From Rhodocyclales bacterium (GTDB lineage Bacteria > Pseudomonadota > Gammaproteobacteria > Burkholderiales > Rhodocyclaceae): DNA of 64,000 nucleotides. Position 1 is the stretch's first letter; each line of letters starts with the position of its first letter. This document shows positions 1 to 11,613 of this stretch, piece after piece. The notes beneath the pieces were generated by a model. That model saw only the letters and a list, made by a program, of their open reading frames with translations, had not been told where the DNA came from and did not search any database. The position numbers were made by a program, and so were the translations under genes. The DNA lies in the NCBI GenBank assembly GCA_016235805.1, contig JACRIY010000004.1:18389-82388 (forward strand). The letters run 5' to 3'.

Positions 1-685
1 CGGGAATCCGGCACTGGCTGAAGCGCAAGCGCGCCAGCGGATGCGGCGCGATGACCTCGATCCGCTCCGCGATTTCCAGCCCCGGAGTGTCGGCATCGAC
101 GATGAAGGCGGAAATGCCTCGCGTCCCCGGCGCTTCCCCGGTACGCGCAAACACCACGTAGAAGTCCGCGATGCCGCCGTTCGAAATCCAGGTCTTTTCG
201 CCGTCGAGGACGTAGCTGTTGCCGTCCTCGCGCGCGGCGCAGCACATCGCGCCGACATCGGAGCCGGCCTCCGGCTCGGACAGGGCGAAAGCGGCCAGGG
301 CCTCGCCGGCAGCGACGCGAGGCAGGTAGGCGCGCTTTTGTTCATCCGTACCCGCCTGCGAAATCGCTCCGCTGCCCAGCCCCTGCATGGCGAAGGCGAA
401 GTCGGCCAGTCCGCAATGGCGCGCCAGCGTTTCGCGGATCAGGCAGATGGCGCACGTATCGATGGCATCGGCGCTGCCGCCCCAGGCCGTGCCGCCCACG
501 GCATGGCGCACCCAGCCGGCAGCGCCGAGGCGACGCACCAGGTCGATGCAGGCTGCATCGGTCTCGGCACCGCGCGCATGCGGGGCATCGTCGATGTTGT
601 CCTGCGCCCAGGCGTCGAGCGCGAGCGCCAGTTCCTTGTGTCGCGCTTCGAGAAATGGCCAGTCCAGGTAAGCGCGGTCGGCCAT
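1..685 (-). CDS. acyl-CoA dehydrogenase, C-terminal part beyond window
   Basis: Flavin-dependent acyl-CoA dehydrogenase, last visible gene of the aromatic-CoA operon. The ATG at 685 follows a GGGAG ribosome site and the frame runs off the window at base 1, so about 228 residues are visible. Family signatures are the stretch ALSEPEAGSD near residue 135 (FAD/substrate loop) and GEKTWISNGG near 165. It begins 2 bases after the stop of the enoyl-CoA hydratase, so it is cotranscribed. By analogy with the 2-aminobenzoyl-CoA gene set of Aromatoleum it should act in beta-oxidation-like ring processing, but the exact substrate is not readable from sequence. Confidence 0.9.
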   Translation of the reverse strand, partial: MADRAYLDWPFLEARHKELALALDAWAQDNIDDAPHARGAETDAACIDLVRRLGAAGWVRHAVGGTAWGGSADAIDTCAICLIRETLARHCGLADFAFAMQGLGSGAISQAGTDEQKRAYLPRVAAGEALAAFALSEPEAGSDVGAMCCAAREDGNSYVLDGEKTWISNGGIADFYVVFARTGEAPGTRGISAFIVDADTPGLEIAERIEVIAPHPLARLRFSQCRIP

Positions 686-687
686 GG

Positions 688-1542
688 TCAATCTCCCTCG
701 AACACCGGCTTCTGCTTGGCGACAAAGGCATGGTAGGCGCGATGGAAGTCATTGGTCGCCATGCAGATCGCCTGGGCCTGTGCTTCGGCCTCGATGGCCT
801 CGTCCACACCCATGTTCCATTCCTGCTGCAACATCTTCTTGGTCATGGCATGAGCAAAAGTCGGGCCGTTCGCCAGGTCCTGCGCCAGCTTCAGGGCCTC
901 GCCCTGCAGGGAATCCGGCTCGCACAGGCGGTTGAAGAAGCCCCAGCGCTCCGCCTCCTCGCCTCCCATGGCGCGACCGGTGGCCAGCAGTTCGGTGGCG
1001 CGGCCCTGGCCGATCATGCGCGGCAGCATGGCGCAGGCGCCCATGTCGCAGCCGGCAAGGCCGACGCGCGAGAACAGGAAGGCCGTCTTCGAGCGAGCCG
1101 TGCCCAGGCGCATGTCGGACCCCAGTGCCAGCAGGGCGCCTGCGCCGGCGCAGATGCCGTCGATGGCGGCGACCACCATTTGCGGGCAGGCGCGCATGGC
1201 CTTGATCACGTCGCCCGTCATGCGGGTGAATGTGAGCAGGCCGGGCATGTCGAGCTGCGTCAGGGGACCGATGATGTCGTGCACATCGCCGCCCGAGCAG
1301 AAATTGCCGCCTTCGCCGCCGAGCACCACGGCCTTGATGTCATCGGCGTAGGCCAGGTTGCGGAACAGGTCGCGCAGCTCGGCATAGGACTCGAAGGTCA
1401 GCGGGTTCTTCCGCTCGGGCCGATTGAGGCTGACGATGGCCACGCTGCCTTCCGCGCGATAGCTGAAATGGCGCGCCTGATAGGCCTGGAAACTCTGCCG
1501 GTTGCCCGGCAGTTCATGCGGTTTGCCTGGAAGATGCTTCAT
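688..1542 (-). CDS. enoyl-CoA hydratase/isomerase family protein
   Basis: Crotonase-fold protein of 284 residues. The start is the ATG at 1542, preceded by AAGGAG; a longer in-frame extension exists but lacks a ribosome site and family similarity. Crotonase features are FCSGGDVHD near residue 80 (oxyanion hole region) and the helix around [15 protein letters not shown]. Within the operon it sits between an SDR dehydrogenase and an acyl-CoA dehydrogenase, the trio expected for beta-oxidation of the ring-reduced or ring-opened aromatic CoA ester. A role in 2-aminobenzoyl-CoA (or salicylyl-CoA) degradation is inferred from the neighbour at 2335-4638, not from this protein alone. Confidence 0.88.
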   Translation of the reverse strand: MKHLPGKPHELPGNRQSFQAYQARHFSYRAEGSVAIVSLNRPERKNPLTFESYAELRDLFRNLAYADDIKAVVLGGEGGNFCSGGDVHDIIGPLTQLDMPGLLTFTRMTGDVIKAMRACPQMVVAAIDGICAGAGALLALGSDMRLGTARSKTAFLFSRVGLAGCDMGACAMLPRMIGQGRATELLATGRAMGGEEAERWGFFNRLCEPDSLQGEALKLAQDLANGPTFAHAMTKKMLQQEWNMGVDEAIEAEAQAQAICMATNDFHRAYHAFVAKQKPVFEGD

Positions 1543-1556
1543 TGCACCCAAACTCC

Positions 1557-2342
1557 TTACATGACTTCGCCACCGGCGATGGCGATGGATTGTCCGTTGA
1601 TGCTTGCCGCGCCCTCGCCGCACAGCCAGAGCACGCTGTCGGCGACTTCGTCGGGCGTGACCAGCCGCTTCATGGGATTGCCCTTCGCCAGTTCGGCGCG
1701 CGCCTGCGTTTCGTCGCGGCCGGTCTGCGCGGCTATGTTCGCTGCGGCGCGGGCGACGATGTCGGTATCGGTGTAGCCGGGGCAGACGGCGTTGAAGGTG
1801 ATGTTCTTCGCGGCGAACTCGAGCGCCAGGGATCGCGTCAGGCCGATCACGCCATGCTTGGCCGCGCAGTAGGCGGATACGTAGGCATAGCCGACCAACC
1901 CCGCCGTGCTGGCGACGTTGACCACCCGACCCCAGCCGGCGGCGAGCATGTCGGGCAGCGCGGCCTGCGTGCAGTGGAACACGCCGGCGAGGTTTACCGC
2001 CAGCATGCGTTCGAAAAGCTCGGCGCCGGTCTTGCGAAAGGGGGCGCTCTCGGCCTGGCCGGCGTTATTGACCAGCACCGTAATCGGGCCGAAGCCTTCC
2101 CTCGCCGCCGCCATCGCGCGTTCCACAGCAGCACGATCGGCAACCTCCATGGTCACGGCGCGACAGCGCTGCGCGCCGCCCAGTCGTGACGCAACGTCGG
2201 CAAGCGCCGTCGCATCGCGGCCGGTGATGGTGACGCGATAGCCCGCGCCGACCAGGGCCGCAGCGATTGCGGCGCCTATGCCGCGACTGCCGCCGGTCAC
2301 CAGCGCATGCCGTCCCTGCGTGCTCACGCCGGCCTCAGGCAT
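1557..2342 (-). CDS. SDR family NAD(P)-dependent 3-hydroxyacyl-CoA dehydrogenase-like
   Basis: Short-chain dehydrogenase/reductase of 261 residues. The dinucleotide motif TGGSRGIG is near residue 16, NNAGQAE near 91, catalytic Ser in VASTAG near 143 and YCAAK (Tyr/Lys pair) near 157. Its start overlaps the end of the bifunctional monooxygenase gene by 8 bases, and its stop lies about 15 bases before the hydratase start, so the genes are translationally linked. Position in the operon suggests oxidation of a 3-hydroxyacyl-CoA intermediate. Specificity cannot be proved from sequence. Confidence 0.88.
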   Translation of the reverse strand: MPEAGVSTQGRHALVTGGSRGIGAAIAAALVGAGYRVTITGRDATALADVASRLGGAQRCRAVTMEVADRAAVERAMAAAREGFGPITVLVNNAGQAESAPFRKTGAELFERMLAVNLAGVFHCTQAALPDMLAAGWGRVVNVASTAGLVGYAYVSAYCAAKHGVIGLTRSLALEFAAKNITFNAVCPGYTDTDIVARAAANIAAQTGRDETQARAELAKGNPMKRLVTPDEVADSVLWLCGEGAASINGQSIAIAGGEVM

Positions 2343-4638
2343 TCAGCGCGAGTTGGGCCGCGCGCTCGAGGTTGCGTTCGAGCTGGATCTTCCCGCCCTG
2401 ATACTGTTTGGGCCAGGCCACGTCCCTGACACCCTGCTCCGCTGCCGCATGCAGGGTCCAGGCCGGATCCGCCAGATGCGGGCGGGCCAGCGCGCAAAGG
2501 TCGGCGCGACCGGCAGCGATGATGGTATTGACGTGATCGGCCTCGAAGATGTTGCCCACCGCGATGGTCGGCACATCGAGTTCGTTGCGGATCTGGTCGG
2601 AGAACGGCACCTGGAACATGCGGCCATAGACCGGCGCCTCGTCCTTGCTGACCTGGCCCGACGAGACGTGGATGATGTCGGCGCCCGCCGCCTGGAACAG
2701 CTTCGCCACTTCGACCGAATCGTCGGGCGTGATGCCGCCAGGTACCCAGTCGTGGGCCGAGATGCGCACTGACATCGGCTTCTCTGTCGGCCAGACGGCG
2801 CGCATGGCCTTGAACACTTCCAGCGGGTAGCGGCAGCGGTTTTCCAGACTGCCGCCGTACTCATCCGAACGCCGGTTGGTCAGAGGCGAAATGAAGGACG
2901 ACATCAGGTAGCCGTGAGCGGCATGGAACTCGACCATGTCAAAGTCGGCGCTGGCGGCACGGCGCGTCGCGGCGACGAAGTCCGCCTTGACGCGATCCAT
3001 ATCGGCACGCGTCATTTCGCGCGGAACTTGCGAGGTGCCGGCGACATAGGGCAGCGACGAGGGCGCGATCAGAGACCAGTTGCCGGAATCCAGCGGCTGG
3101 TCGATGCCGTCCCAGGCCAGTTTGGTCGATCCCTTGCGCCCGGCGTGGCCGATCTGCAGCGCCATCTTCGCCGCACTGTTGGCGTGAACGAAATCGACGA
3201 TGCGCTTCCAGGCGGCAGCCTGCTCGTCGGTCCATATTCCGGCGCATCCCGGGCTGATGCGGGCATCGGGCGCGGTGCAGGTCATCTCGGTCATCACCAG
3301 CGCGGCGCCACCCAGGCCACGCGCCGTGTAGTGCTGGAAGTGGAAATCACCGGGCATGCCGTCGGCGGCCGAATAGGTGCACATCGGCGAAACGACGACG
3401 CGATTGGCGAGGCGCATGCCGCGCAGGCTGAACGGGGTGAACATCGGCGGCACGGCCTTCTGGCCGGGTGGCGTGGCGACCCCGCAGCGCGCGGCGAACC
3501 AGCGGTCGAAATCGTCCGTATAGGCCGGGTCGCGCAATTTCTGGTTGGCATGGCCGACGCGCTGGCTCCCCGTGAGTACGGCGAAGGCGAACTGCTCTGG
3601 TTCCATATCGACATAGCGATCGACCTGCTCGAACCAGGTCATGCGGTTGCGCGCCGCGCTCTGCAGCTTGAGCGCCTCGATCTCGCGCTCGGATTGATAG
3701 CGGGCGAGACGGCTGGGCACGTCGCCCTCGCTGCTGTTAATGACATTGACCAGCGCCCGCGCATCTTCCATGGCCAGCTTGGTGCCGGAACCGATGGTGA
3801 AGTGTGCCGTATGCGCGGCGTCGCCCAGCAGCACGATGTTGTCCTTGAACCAGCGCTCGCAGAGCACGCGGTTAAACTTGATCCAGACCGCCGAACCGCG
3901 CAGATGGCGGGCGTTCGAGATCAGCCTGGCGCCGTTCAGCATGTCGGCGAACAAGTCCTCGCAAAAGGCGATCGACTGGTCCGGATCCATCTTGTCGATG
4001 CCGGCCCTGAGCCAGGTTTCTTCTGGCGTCTCAACGATGAAGGTGGCCCATTCTTCGTTGAATTGATAGGCGTGCAGGTTGAACCAGCCCCACCGGGTTT
4101 CCTTGAAGCCGAAGGTGAAGGCATCGAGTTTCATCTTGGTGCCGAGCCAGATGAAGCGACACTTGCGCACATCAATGCGCGGATTGAAGTGGTCGGCATA
4201 CTTGGCCCGCGTGGTCGAATTGACCCCATCCGAACCGATTACCAGGTCGTACTCGCGCGAATAGTCGTCCGGATCCTTGAACTCGGTCTCGAACTGCAGG
4301 CGCACACCCAGTTCCTTCGCCCTAGCCTGGAAGATCTGCAACAGCTTGAGGCGGCCAATGCCGCAGAAGCCATGCCCGCCGGAAACCAGGCGCCGTCCCT
4401 TGAAGAACACGTCGACGTCATCCCAGTGATGGAAGTTGCGCTCGATTTCTTCCACCACCCGTGGGTCGTCCTGGCGAAAGCCGTCCATGGTCTTGTCCGA
4501 GAAGACGATTCCCCAGCCGAAAGTGCTGTCAGGCTGGTTGCGCTCGATCACGGTGATGTCGGCGGCCGGGTTGGCCTTCTTCATCAAAATCGAGAAATAC
4601 AGGCCGGCGGGGCCGCCGCCCAGGCAAACGATGCGCAT
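2335..4638 (-). CDS. bifunctional aromatic-CoA monooxygenase / OYE-type reductase (2-aminobenzoyl-CoA or salicylyl-CoA type)
   Basis: A 767-residue fusion. Residues 1 to about 375 form an FAD-dependent aromatic monooxygenase (GGGPAGLYF at residue 8, [12 protein letters not shown] near 135, [11 protein letters not shown] near 270). Residues from about 390 are an Old Yellow Enzyme-type flavin reductase ([15 protein letters not shown], then FHAAHGYL). This architecture is known from 2-aminobenzoyl-CoA monooxygenase/reductase of Aromatoleum evansii, which hydroxylates and reduces the ring, and from proteins annotated as salicylyl-CoA 5-hydroxylase. It is first in its operon, behind a good sigma70-type promoter at 4679-4706. 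Substrate choice between aminobenzoyl-CoA and salicylyl-CoA is open because the CoA ligase is outside the window. Confidence 0.88.
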   Translation of the reverse strand: MRIVCLGGGPAGLYFSILMKKANPAADITVIERNQPDSTFGWGIVFSDKTMDGFRQDDPRVVEEIERNFHHWDDVDVFFKGRRLVSGGHGFCGIGRLKLLQIFQARAKELGVRLQFETEFKDPDDYSREYDLVIGSDGVNSTTRAKYADHFNPRIDVRKCRFIWLGTKMKLDAFTFGFKETRWGWFNLHAYQFNEEWATFIVETPEETWLRAGIDKMDPDQSIAFCEDLFADMLNGARLISNARHLRGSAVWIKFNRVLCERWFKDNIVLLGDAAHTAHFTIGSGTKLAMEDARALVNVINSSEGDVPSRLARYQSEREIEALKLQSAARNRMTWFEQVDRYVDMEPEQFAFAVLTGSQRVGHANQKLRDPAYTDDFDRWFAARCGVATPPGQKAVPPMFTPFSLRGMRLANRVVVSPMCTYSAADGMPGDFHFQHYTARGLGGAALVMTEMTCTAPDARISPGCAGIWTDEQAAAWKRIVDFVHANSAAKMALQIGHAGRKGSTKLAWDGIDQPLDSGNWSLIAPSSLPYVAGTSQVPREMTRADMDRVKADFVAATRRAASADFDMVEFHAAHGYLMSSFISPLTNRRSDEYGGSLENRCRYPLEVFKAMRAVWPTEKPMSVRISAHDWVPGGITPDDSVEVAKLFQAAGADIIHVSSGQVSKDEAPVYGRMFQVPFSDQIRNELDVPTIAVGNIFEADHVNTIIAAGRADLCALARPHLADPAWTLHAAAEQGVRDVAWPKQYQGGKIQLERNLERAAQLALNA
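2941..2964 (+). repeat. 24-bp dispersed motif, copy 1 (coding)
   Basis: Core AGTCGGCGCTGG at 2943, N4, then ACGGCG. It lies inside the OYE domain of the minus-strand monooxygenase gene, which reads the complement as Ala-Ser-Ala-Asp-Phe. Confidence 0.8.
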
Positions 4639-4678
4639 TGAGGTCTCCTCGACTGGCTAAACTACACAGGTTTGCGAT

Positions 4679-4706
4679 ATTTTATATCTAAAGCTTTTAT
4701 TGTCAA
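4679..4706 (-). promoter_or_regulatory. sigma70-type promoter of the aromatic-CoA operon
   Basis: On the minus strand a perfect -35 TTGACA (4706-4701), a 16-base spacer and -10 TAAAAT (4684-4679) precede the ATG at 4638 by about 40 bases. The region is AT-rich against a GC-rich background. A 10-bp direct repeat GCGATATTTT (4674-4683 and 4725-4734) brackets the promoter and could be a regulator site. Confidence 0.7.
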
Positions 4707-4804
4707 CGGCCGGCACTGCCCGTCGCGATATTTTGTTCGAATACAATAGCGCTCCGGCTAAGCCCCGATCCGTGCATCGCTCCCTACATTTTCACTGAAC
4801 CGAC

Positions 4805-5872
4805 ATGAAAACCATCCTTGTTACCGGCGGCGCCGGGTTCATCGGCTCGGCATTGATCCGCCAACTGATCGCCGCCACCGACTGGCGAGTGGTCAATGTA
4901 GACAAGCTGACGTATGCCGGAAATCTCGAATCCCTAGCCGACCTCGCCGGCAATCCGCGCCATGTCTTCAGCCGCACCGACATCTGCGATCGCGCAGCGC
5001 TCGATGCCCTGTTCGCGACCCACCAGCCCTGCGGCGTGATCCACCTCGCCGCCGAATCGCATGTCGACCGATCGATCCATGGCCCTGGCGACTTCATCGA
5101 AACCAATATCATCGGCACCTACACCCTGCTCGAAACCGCGCGCGCCTTTTGGTCGACGCTTGATACCGAGGGCAAGGCGACCTTCCGCTTCCATCACGTG
5201 TCGACCGACGAAGTGTTCGGTTCGCTGGGTGACACGGGCCTGTTCCTCGAATCCAACCCCTACCAGCCGAATTCGCCCTATTCCGCTTCGAAGGCCGCCT
5301 CCGACCACCTGGTACGCGCCTGGCACCACACCTACGGGCTGCCGACGGTCATGACCAACTGCTCGAACAACTACGGTCCCTGCCAGGTCCCGGAAAAACT
5401 GATCCCGCTGATGATCCACAACGCCGTGTCGGACAAGCCGCTGCCGATCTACGGCAAGGGCGACAACGTGCGCGACTGGCTCTACGTGGATGACCACGCC
5501 CGTGCCCTGCAGCTCGTCTTCGAAAAGGGAACGCCCGGGGAAACCTACAACATCGGAGGCCACAACGAAAAGACCAACCTCGAAGTGGTCGATACCCTCT
5601 GCGCGCTGCTCGATGAAATGCATCCGCGCGCCGACGGCAAGCCTTACCGCCAGCAAAAGATTTCCGTCACCGACCGACCCGGCCACGACAAGCGCTATGC
5701 CATCGATGCCGGCAAGATCCAGCGCGAGCTGGGCTGGACGCCGCAGGAAAGCTTCGAGTCGGGCATGAAGAAAACAGTACGCTGGTACCTCGACAACGCC
5801 GCCTGGGTAGCCCACGTGGTTTCGGGCGAATACCGGCAGTGGATGGATCGCAACTACGGAGACCGAACATGA
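4805..5872 (+). CDS. rfbB: dTDP-glucose 4,6-dehydratase
   Basis: Second step of dTDP-L-rhamnose synthesis: NAD-dependent oxidation, dehydration and reduction of dTDP-glucose to the 4-keto-6-deoxy sugar. The 355-residue protein is of family length. It shows [10 protein letters not shown] at residue 7, the STDEVFG active-site loop near 132, YSASK (Tyr/Lys) near 160 and the NNYGP substrate segment near 195. It is the first gene of rfbBACD, and its stop overlaps the rfbA start as ATGA. The rhamnose probably goes to O-antigen or exopolysaccharide. Confidence 0.96.
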   Translation: MKTILVTGGAGFIGSALIRQLIAATDWRVVNVDKLTYAGNLESLADLAGNPRHVFSRTDICDRAALDALFATHQPCGVIHLAAESHVDRSIHGPGDFIETNIIGTYTLLETARAFWSTLDTEGKATFRFHHVSTDEVFGSLGDTGLFLESNPYQPNSPYSASKAASDHLVRAWHHTYGLPTVMTNCSNNYGPCQVPEKLIPLMIHNAVSDKPLPIYGKGDNVRDWLYVDDHARALQLVFEKGTPGETYNIGGHNEKTNLEVVDTLCALLDEMHPRADGKPYRQQKISVTDRPGHDKRYAIDAGKIQRELGWTPQESFESGMKKTVRWYLDNAAWVAHVVSGEYRQWMDRNYGDRT

Positions 5873-6756
5873 CCAGCACACGCGGCATCATCCTCGCCGG
5901 CGGTTCCGGCACCCGGCTGCACCCGGTCACGCTGGCGGTTTCCAAACAGCTGCTGCCGATCTACGACAAACCGATGATCTACTACCCGCTGACCACGCTG
6001 ATGCTGGCCGGGATACGCGAAATCCTGCTGATCTCGACGCCGCTCGACACGCCGCGCTTCGAGCAACTGCTGGGCGACGGTTCGCAATGGGGCATCCAGA
6101 TTCAGTACGCGGTGCAGCCCAGTCCCGACGGTCTGGCCCAAGCTTTCATCATCGGCCGCGAGTTCGTCGGAGAGAATCCGTCCGCCCTGGTGCTGGGCGA
6201 CAACCTGTTCTATGGCCACGATTTCGCCACCCAGTTGCAGCACGCCACGAAAGTCGGCGCTGGCGCCACGGTGTTTGCCTATGCCGTCAGCGATCCGGAA
6301 CGCTACGGCGTGGTCGCCTTCGACGAAACGGGTCGCGCCGTCAGCATCGAGGAAAAGCCCAAGGCCCCAAAGTCGCGCTATGCGGTGACCGGGCTCTACT
6401 TCTACGACAACCAGGTCTGCGACATCGCGGCGAAGCTCAAGCCCTCGCCGCGCGGCGAACTGGAGATCACCGACCTGAACCGCGTCTACCTCGAAAAGGG
6501 CCAGCTCAAGGTCGAGATCATGGGGCGCGGCATGGCCTGGCTCGATACCGGCACCCACGAGTCGCTGCTCGAAGCCGGCCAGTTCATCGAGGTCATCGAA
6601 AAGCGGCAGGGCCTGAAGGTCGCCTGCCCCGAGGAGGTGGCCTGGCGCCAGAAATGGATCGACGACGCACAACTGGCGAAGCTGGCCCTGCCGTTGGCCA
6701 AGAGCCAGTATGGCCAGTACCTGCAGAAACTGCTGGAGCACGAGGTGCAGGGATGA
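5869..6756 (+). CDS. rfbA: glucose-1-phosphate thymidylyltransferase
   Basis: Makes dTDP-glucose from glucose-1-phosphate and dTTP, the first step of the rhamnose pathway. The start at 5869 overlaps the rfbB stop (ATGA); an earlier in-frame ATG would intrude 33 bases into rfbB and is not preferred. The 295-residue protein carries the nucleotidyltransferase signature [11 protein letters not shown] at residue 11, EKPKAPKS near 165 and the aspartate of GDNLF near 110. A copy of the 24-bp motif is embedded at 6250-6273 as Lys-Val-Gly-Ala-Gly-Ala-Thr. Confidence 0.96.
   Translation: MTSTRGIILAGGSGTRLHPVTLAVSKQLLPIYDKPMIYYPLTTLMLAGIREILLISTPLDTPRFEQLLGDGSQWGIQIQYAVQPSPDGLAQAFIIGREFVGENPSALVLGDNLFYGHDFATQLQHATKVGAGATVFAYAVSDPERYGVVAFDETGRAVSIEEKPKAPKSRYAVTGLYFYDNQVCDIAAKLKPSPRGELEITDLNRVYLEKGQLKVEIMGRGMAWLDTGTHESLLEAGQFIEVIEKRQGLKVACPEEVAWRQKWIDDAQLAKLALPLAKSQYGQYLQKLLEHEVQG
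6250..6273 (+). repeat. 24-bp dispersed motif, copy 2 (coding)
   Basis: Core AGTCGGCGCTGG at 6252, N4, ACGGTG at 6268. It is inside rfbA and read in the frame AAA-GTC-GGC (Lys-Val-Gly). Confidence 0.8.
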
Positions 6757-7295
6757 AGGTCATTCCCACCGCCATTCCGGATGTCCTGTTGCTCGAGCCA
6801 AAGGTTTTCGGCGACGATCGCGGATTCTTCTTCGAGAGCTGGAACCGGCGCAGCCTGGCCGAGGCCGGCATCGATGCCGACTTCGTGCAGGACAACCATT
6901 CCCGCTCGCAGAAGAACGTGCTGCGCGGCCTGCACTACCAGATCGAGCATGCCCAGGGCAAGCTGGTGCGCGTCACGGTCGGCGCCGTGTATGACGTCGC
7001 CGTCGACCTGCGCCGTTCCTCGCCCACGTTCGGCCAGTGGGTCGGCTTCGAGCTTTCCGCTGCCGACCGCCGCATGGCGTGGATACCGCCAGGCTTCGCG
7101 CACGGCTTCTGCGTCACCTCGGACACGGCTGAATTCCTCTACAAGACCACCGACTACTGGAGCCCCGCGCACGAGCGCACCCTGCTCTGGAACGACCCGC
7201 AACTGGCAATTCCCTGGCCGCTGTCCGGCGAGCCGCTGCTGGCCGCCAAGGACAAGGCCGGTGCACCGTTGGCAAGCGCGGAGACCTTCGCGTGA
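6753..7295 (+). CDS. rfbC: dTDP-4-dehydrorhamnose 3,5-epimerase
   Basis: Double epimerase at C3 and C5 of the 4-keto sugar, cupin fold. 180 residues from the ATG at 6753, which overlaps the rfbA stop by four bases. Family landmarks are RGFFFESW near residue 23, the catalytic His in RGLHYQ near 62, and PPGFAHGFC near 118. It overlaps the downstream rfbD start at 7292 (GTGA), so the whole operon is translationally coupled. Confidence 0.96.
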   Translation: MKVIPTAIPDVLLLEPKVFGDDRGFFFESWNRRSLAEAGIDADFVQDNHSRSQKNVLRGLHYQIEHAQGKLVRVTVGAVYDVAVDLRRSSPTFGQWVGFELSAADRRMAWIPPGFAHGFCVTSDTAEFLYKTTDYWSPAHERTLLWNDPQLAIPWPLSGEPLLAAKDKAGAPLASAETFA

Positions 7296-8158
7296 AGATC
7301 CTGGTCACTGGCTGCGCCGGACAACTCGGGCGTGAATTGAAGCGCTCGCTGGCCTGTCTGGGCGAGGTGGTGGCTTGCGACCGCCGCCAGCTCGACCTCG
7401 CCGATCCCGACGCATTGCGCGCCGCGGTGCGTGCCATCGCACCCACCGCCATCGTCAACGCCGCCGCCTACACCGCCGTCGACAAGGCGGAAACCGAGAC
7501 GAATCTGGCACAGGCCATCAACGCCACGGCGCCCGGCATCCTCGCCGAGGAGGCGAAGCGGCTCGACGCACGGCTGATCCACTACTCGACCGACTACGTC
7601 TTTGACGGCAGGAAATCCGGCGCCTACACCGAGGACGACAACCCGGCACCGCTGTCCGCCTACGGTCGCAGCAAGCTCGACGGCGAGCGGGCGATCGCCG
7701 CCGCCGGAGTGCGACACCAGGTGTTCCGCACCTGCTGGGTATACGGCCTGCACGGCGCGAACTTCATGAAAACCATGCTGCGGCTCGGCCGCGAGCGCGA
7801 CGAACTGCGTGTCGTCGGCGACCAGTTCGGTGCGCCGACCTGGACCCGCCACCTGGCCGATGCGACCGCCCTGGTCCTCGCCCGCAAGCACGCACCCGAC
7901 GGTTTGTACCACCTGGCCGCCGCCGGCGAGACGAACTGGCACGAGTATGCCGAAGCCATCTTCGCCACGGCGCTGCAAAGCGGCCTGCTGGAAAAAGTGC
8001 CGACGGTTCACCGTATCACCAGCGCCGACTATCCGCTGCCGGCGCCGCGCCCGACCAACTCGCGGCTCGACTGCGGCCGCTTCCGGCGCGACTTCGGACT
8101 TGGCCTGCCCGACTGGCGCAGCGGCCTCGCCGACTGCCTGGCCGATGCGCGTTTCTGA
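7292..8158 (+). CDS. rfbD: dTDP-4-dehydrorhamnose reductase
   Basis: Last enzyme of dTDP-L-rhamnose synthesis, NAD(P)H-dependent reduction of the C4 keto group. 288 residues with a GTG start overlapping the rfbC stop. Motifs are GCAGQLGREL at residue 6, YSTDYVFDG near 100 and YGRSKLDGE (Tyr/Lys) near 125, with the APRPTNSRLD tail typical of the family near 250. The 24-bp motif at 8009-8032 lies on the opposite strand within the codons for Thr-Ser-Ala-Asp-Tyr. Confidence 0.96.
   Translation: MKILVTGCAGQLGRELKRSLACLGEVVACDRRQLDLADPDALRAAVRAIAPTAIVNAAAYTAVDKAETETNLAQAINATAPGILAEEAKRLDARLIHYSTDYVFDGRKSGAYTEDDNPAPLSAYGRSKLDGERAIAAAGVRHQVFRTCWVYGLHGANFMKTMLRLGRERDELRVVGDQFGAPTWTRHLADATALVLARKHAPDGLYHLAAAGETNWHEYAEAIFATALQSGLLEKVPTVHRITSADYPLPAPRPTNSRLDCGRFRRDFGLGLPDWRSGLADCLADARF
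8009..8032 (-). repeat. 24-bp dispersed motif, copy 3 (coding)
   Basis: The minus strand reads AGTCGGCGCTGG (8030-8019), N4, ACGGTG. It is embedded in the 3' part of rfbD. Confidence 0.75.
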
Positions 8159-8166
8159 CTCACCGA

Positions 8167-8193
8167 GGAAACCGGAACCACATCGCGGTTTCC
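8167..8193 (+). terminator. weak hairpin after rfbD
   Basis: GGAAACC and GGTTTCC form a perfect 7-bp stem with a 13-base loop eight bases after the rfbD stop. No T-run follows, so it may be a processing or weak termination signal only. The rest of the gap to parE shows no clear promoter beyond a TTGACC at 8229. Confidence 0.3.
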
Positions 8194-8260
8194 ATTCATC
8201 CCCAGCCCCCGCGGTCCACTCCACCGAGTTGACCGCACACCACCATCCCCGGTTTTGAAA

Positions 8261-10237
<1,977 letters not shown>

Positions 10238-10308
10238 TGTCGCGACGACAGCGAAACCTCCGAAAATACGCCCATCCGAACGGCTGCCCTTCCCGGAATA
10301 GTTGACCC

Positions 10309-11565
10309 ATGTGGACCCGCCCCGAACACTCGGAAATGATCCAGCCCGCTCAACTGGTGGTCGGCCTGTTTGTCGACATCGATCTCCCCTGGGGCGCGCA
10401 CCCATTTCTTTACAGCAAGTTTTGCATCACCAGTGTTGAGCAGATCGCCGAGATCCGCGCCCTGGGTCTGGCACATGTCAAGTACTATCCGAACAAGAGC
10501 ACCGCCACTCCCGGCCCGCTGCCCGACCATCCGCCATTTCAGACGGAACTTCCGGCAAAAGGCGACACCCGGAGCAACTTCGAGGAACAGAAGCGCGCCA
10601 GGTTGCAGGCGCAGAAGGACGACGCCAGGCGCGCCGAACGGGGTTGGGAGACTGCGGCAAAGCAGACCCGTGAAGCGCTTGCCGGCCTGAAACAGAGCCC
10701 GAAACAAGCGGGACAACTGCTCGCCAGCCTTTCCCGCGAAACCGCCGACAAGGTGTCGGCCGGCGGTGAAATACTGCTTCACCTGCTGGGCGACAAGAAG
10801 GACGAAGGCCCCCAGTTTCACGCCCTGAACACCATGACCCTGGCGATGGTCCTGGGCAAAGCCCTCAAGCTGGGCGCCGGTGAACTTGCCGACCTGGCAC
10901 TGGGCGCGCTGGCACATGACATTGGCAACATCAAGATTCCACCCCACCTGCTCAAGGCAAAGGTCCGAGCCAAGCACGAAGAGGACTTCTACCGCGCCCA
11001 TGTTCACTACGGCGTCGACATCGCGCGCGAAACCGGAGTTTTTTCACCCCGAGCGCTGGCGATCATCGAAGAACATCACGAATTTCTCGACGGCTCCGGC
11101 TTTCCGCGCGGCACGAAGAAACTCGCCCCCCTGGCGCAAATTGTTTCCCTGGTGAATCGCTATGACCGCCTGTGCGGCCCGGAGTCGCCGGAAAAGACGG
11201 CGCTGATGCCTGCCGAGGCTTTGTCCGTTCTATTTGCCCGCGAAAGCGGCAAGTTCGACCAGAAACTCCTCGGCCTCCTGATAAAGTCCCTCGGTGTCTA
11301 TCCGCCAGGAACCATAGTCATGCTCAACGACGGTTCGCTTGGCTTGGTCGTTTCCCCGGGCCGGCAAAGTCTGCGTCCGGAGATCCTGATCTACGATCCG
11401 GACATCGACAAGAAGGATGCGGTGATCATAGACATGAGCGAGGTTCCGGAACTCAAGATCGAGGAAGCCGTCCGACCCGAGTCACTGCCAATGGATGTAC
11501 TGCTCTGGCTCAACCCTCGCCGCAGGCTCTCCTACTTTTTCTCCACGGAAGTGGCTGCCGACTGA
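10309..11565 (+). CDS. HD-GYP domain protein (DUF3391 plus variant HD-GYP)
   Basis: Probable cyclic-di-GMP phosphodiesterase of 418 residues. Residues 1-130 resemble the DUF3391 domain found in front of HD-GYP modules, with a charged helical stretch at 90-150. The HD-GYP domain occupies about 170-330. The HD pair is HDIGN (usually HDIGK), later ligand histidines are in EEHHEFLDG, and the signature GYP is GFP here. Metal ligands look intact, so catalysis is plausible, but the Tyr-to-Phe change could alter substrate or GGDEF-partner contacts. It lies between parE and parC, which it may join in one transcript. Confidence 0.85.
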   Translation: MWTRPEHSEMIQPAQLVVGLFVDIDLPWGAHPFLYSKFCITSVEQIAEIRALGLAHVKYYPNKSTATPGPLPDHPPFQTELPAKGDTRSNFEEQKRARLQAQKDDARRAERGWETAAKQTREALAGLKQSPKQAGQLLASLSRETADKVSAGGEILLHLLGDKKDEGPQFHALNTMTLAMVLGKALKLGAGELADLALGALAHDIGNIKIPPHLLKAKVRAKHEEDFYRAHVHYGVDIARETGVFSPRALAIIEEHHEFLDGSGFPRGTKKLAPLAQIVSLVNRYDRLCGPESPEKTALMPAEALSVLFARESGKFDQKLLGLLIKSLGVYPPGTIVMLNDGSLGLVVSPGRQSLRPEILIYDPDIDKKDAVIIDMSEVPELKIEEAVRPESLPMDVLLWLNPRRRLSYFFSTEVAAD

Positions 11566-11613
11566 AACGCCGCTTTGTCCGGACCGCCGATACCGACTCA
11601 ACCGACCGAAACA

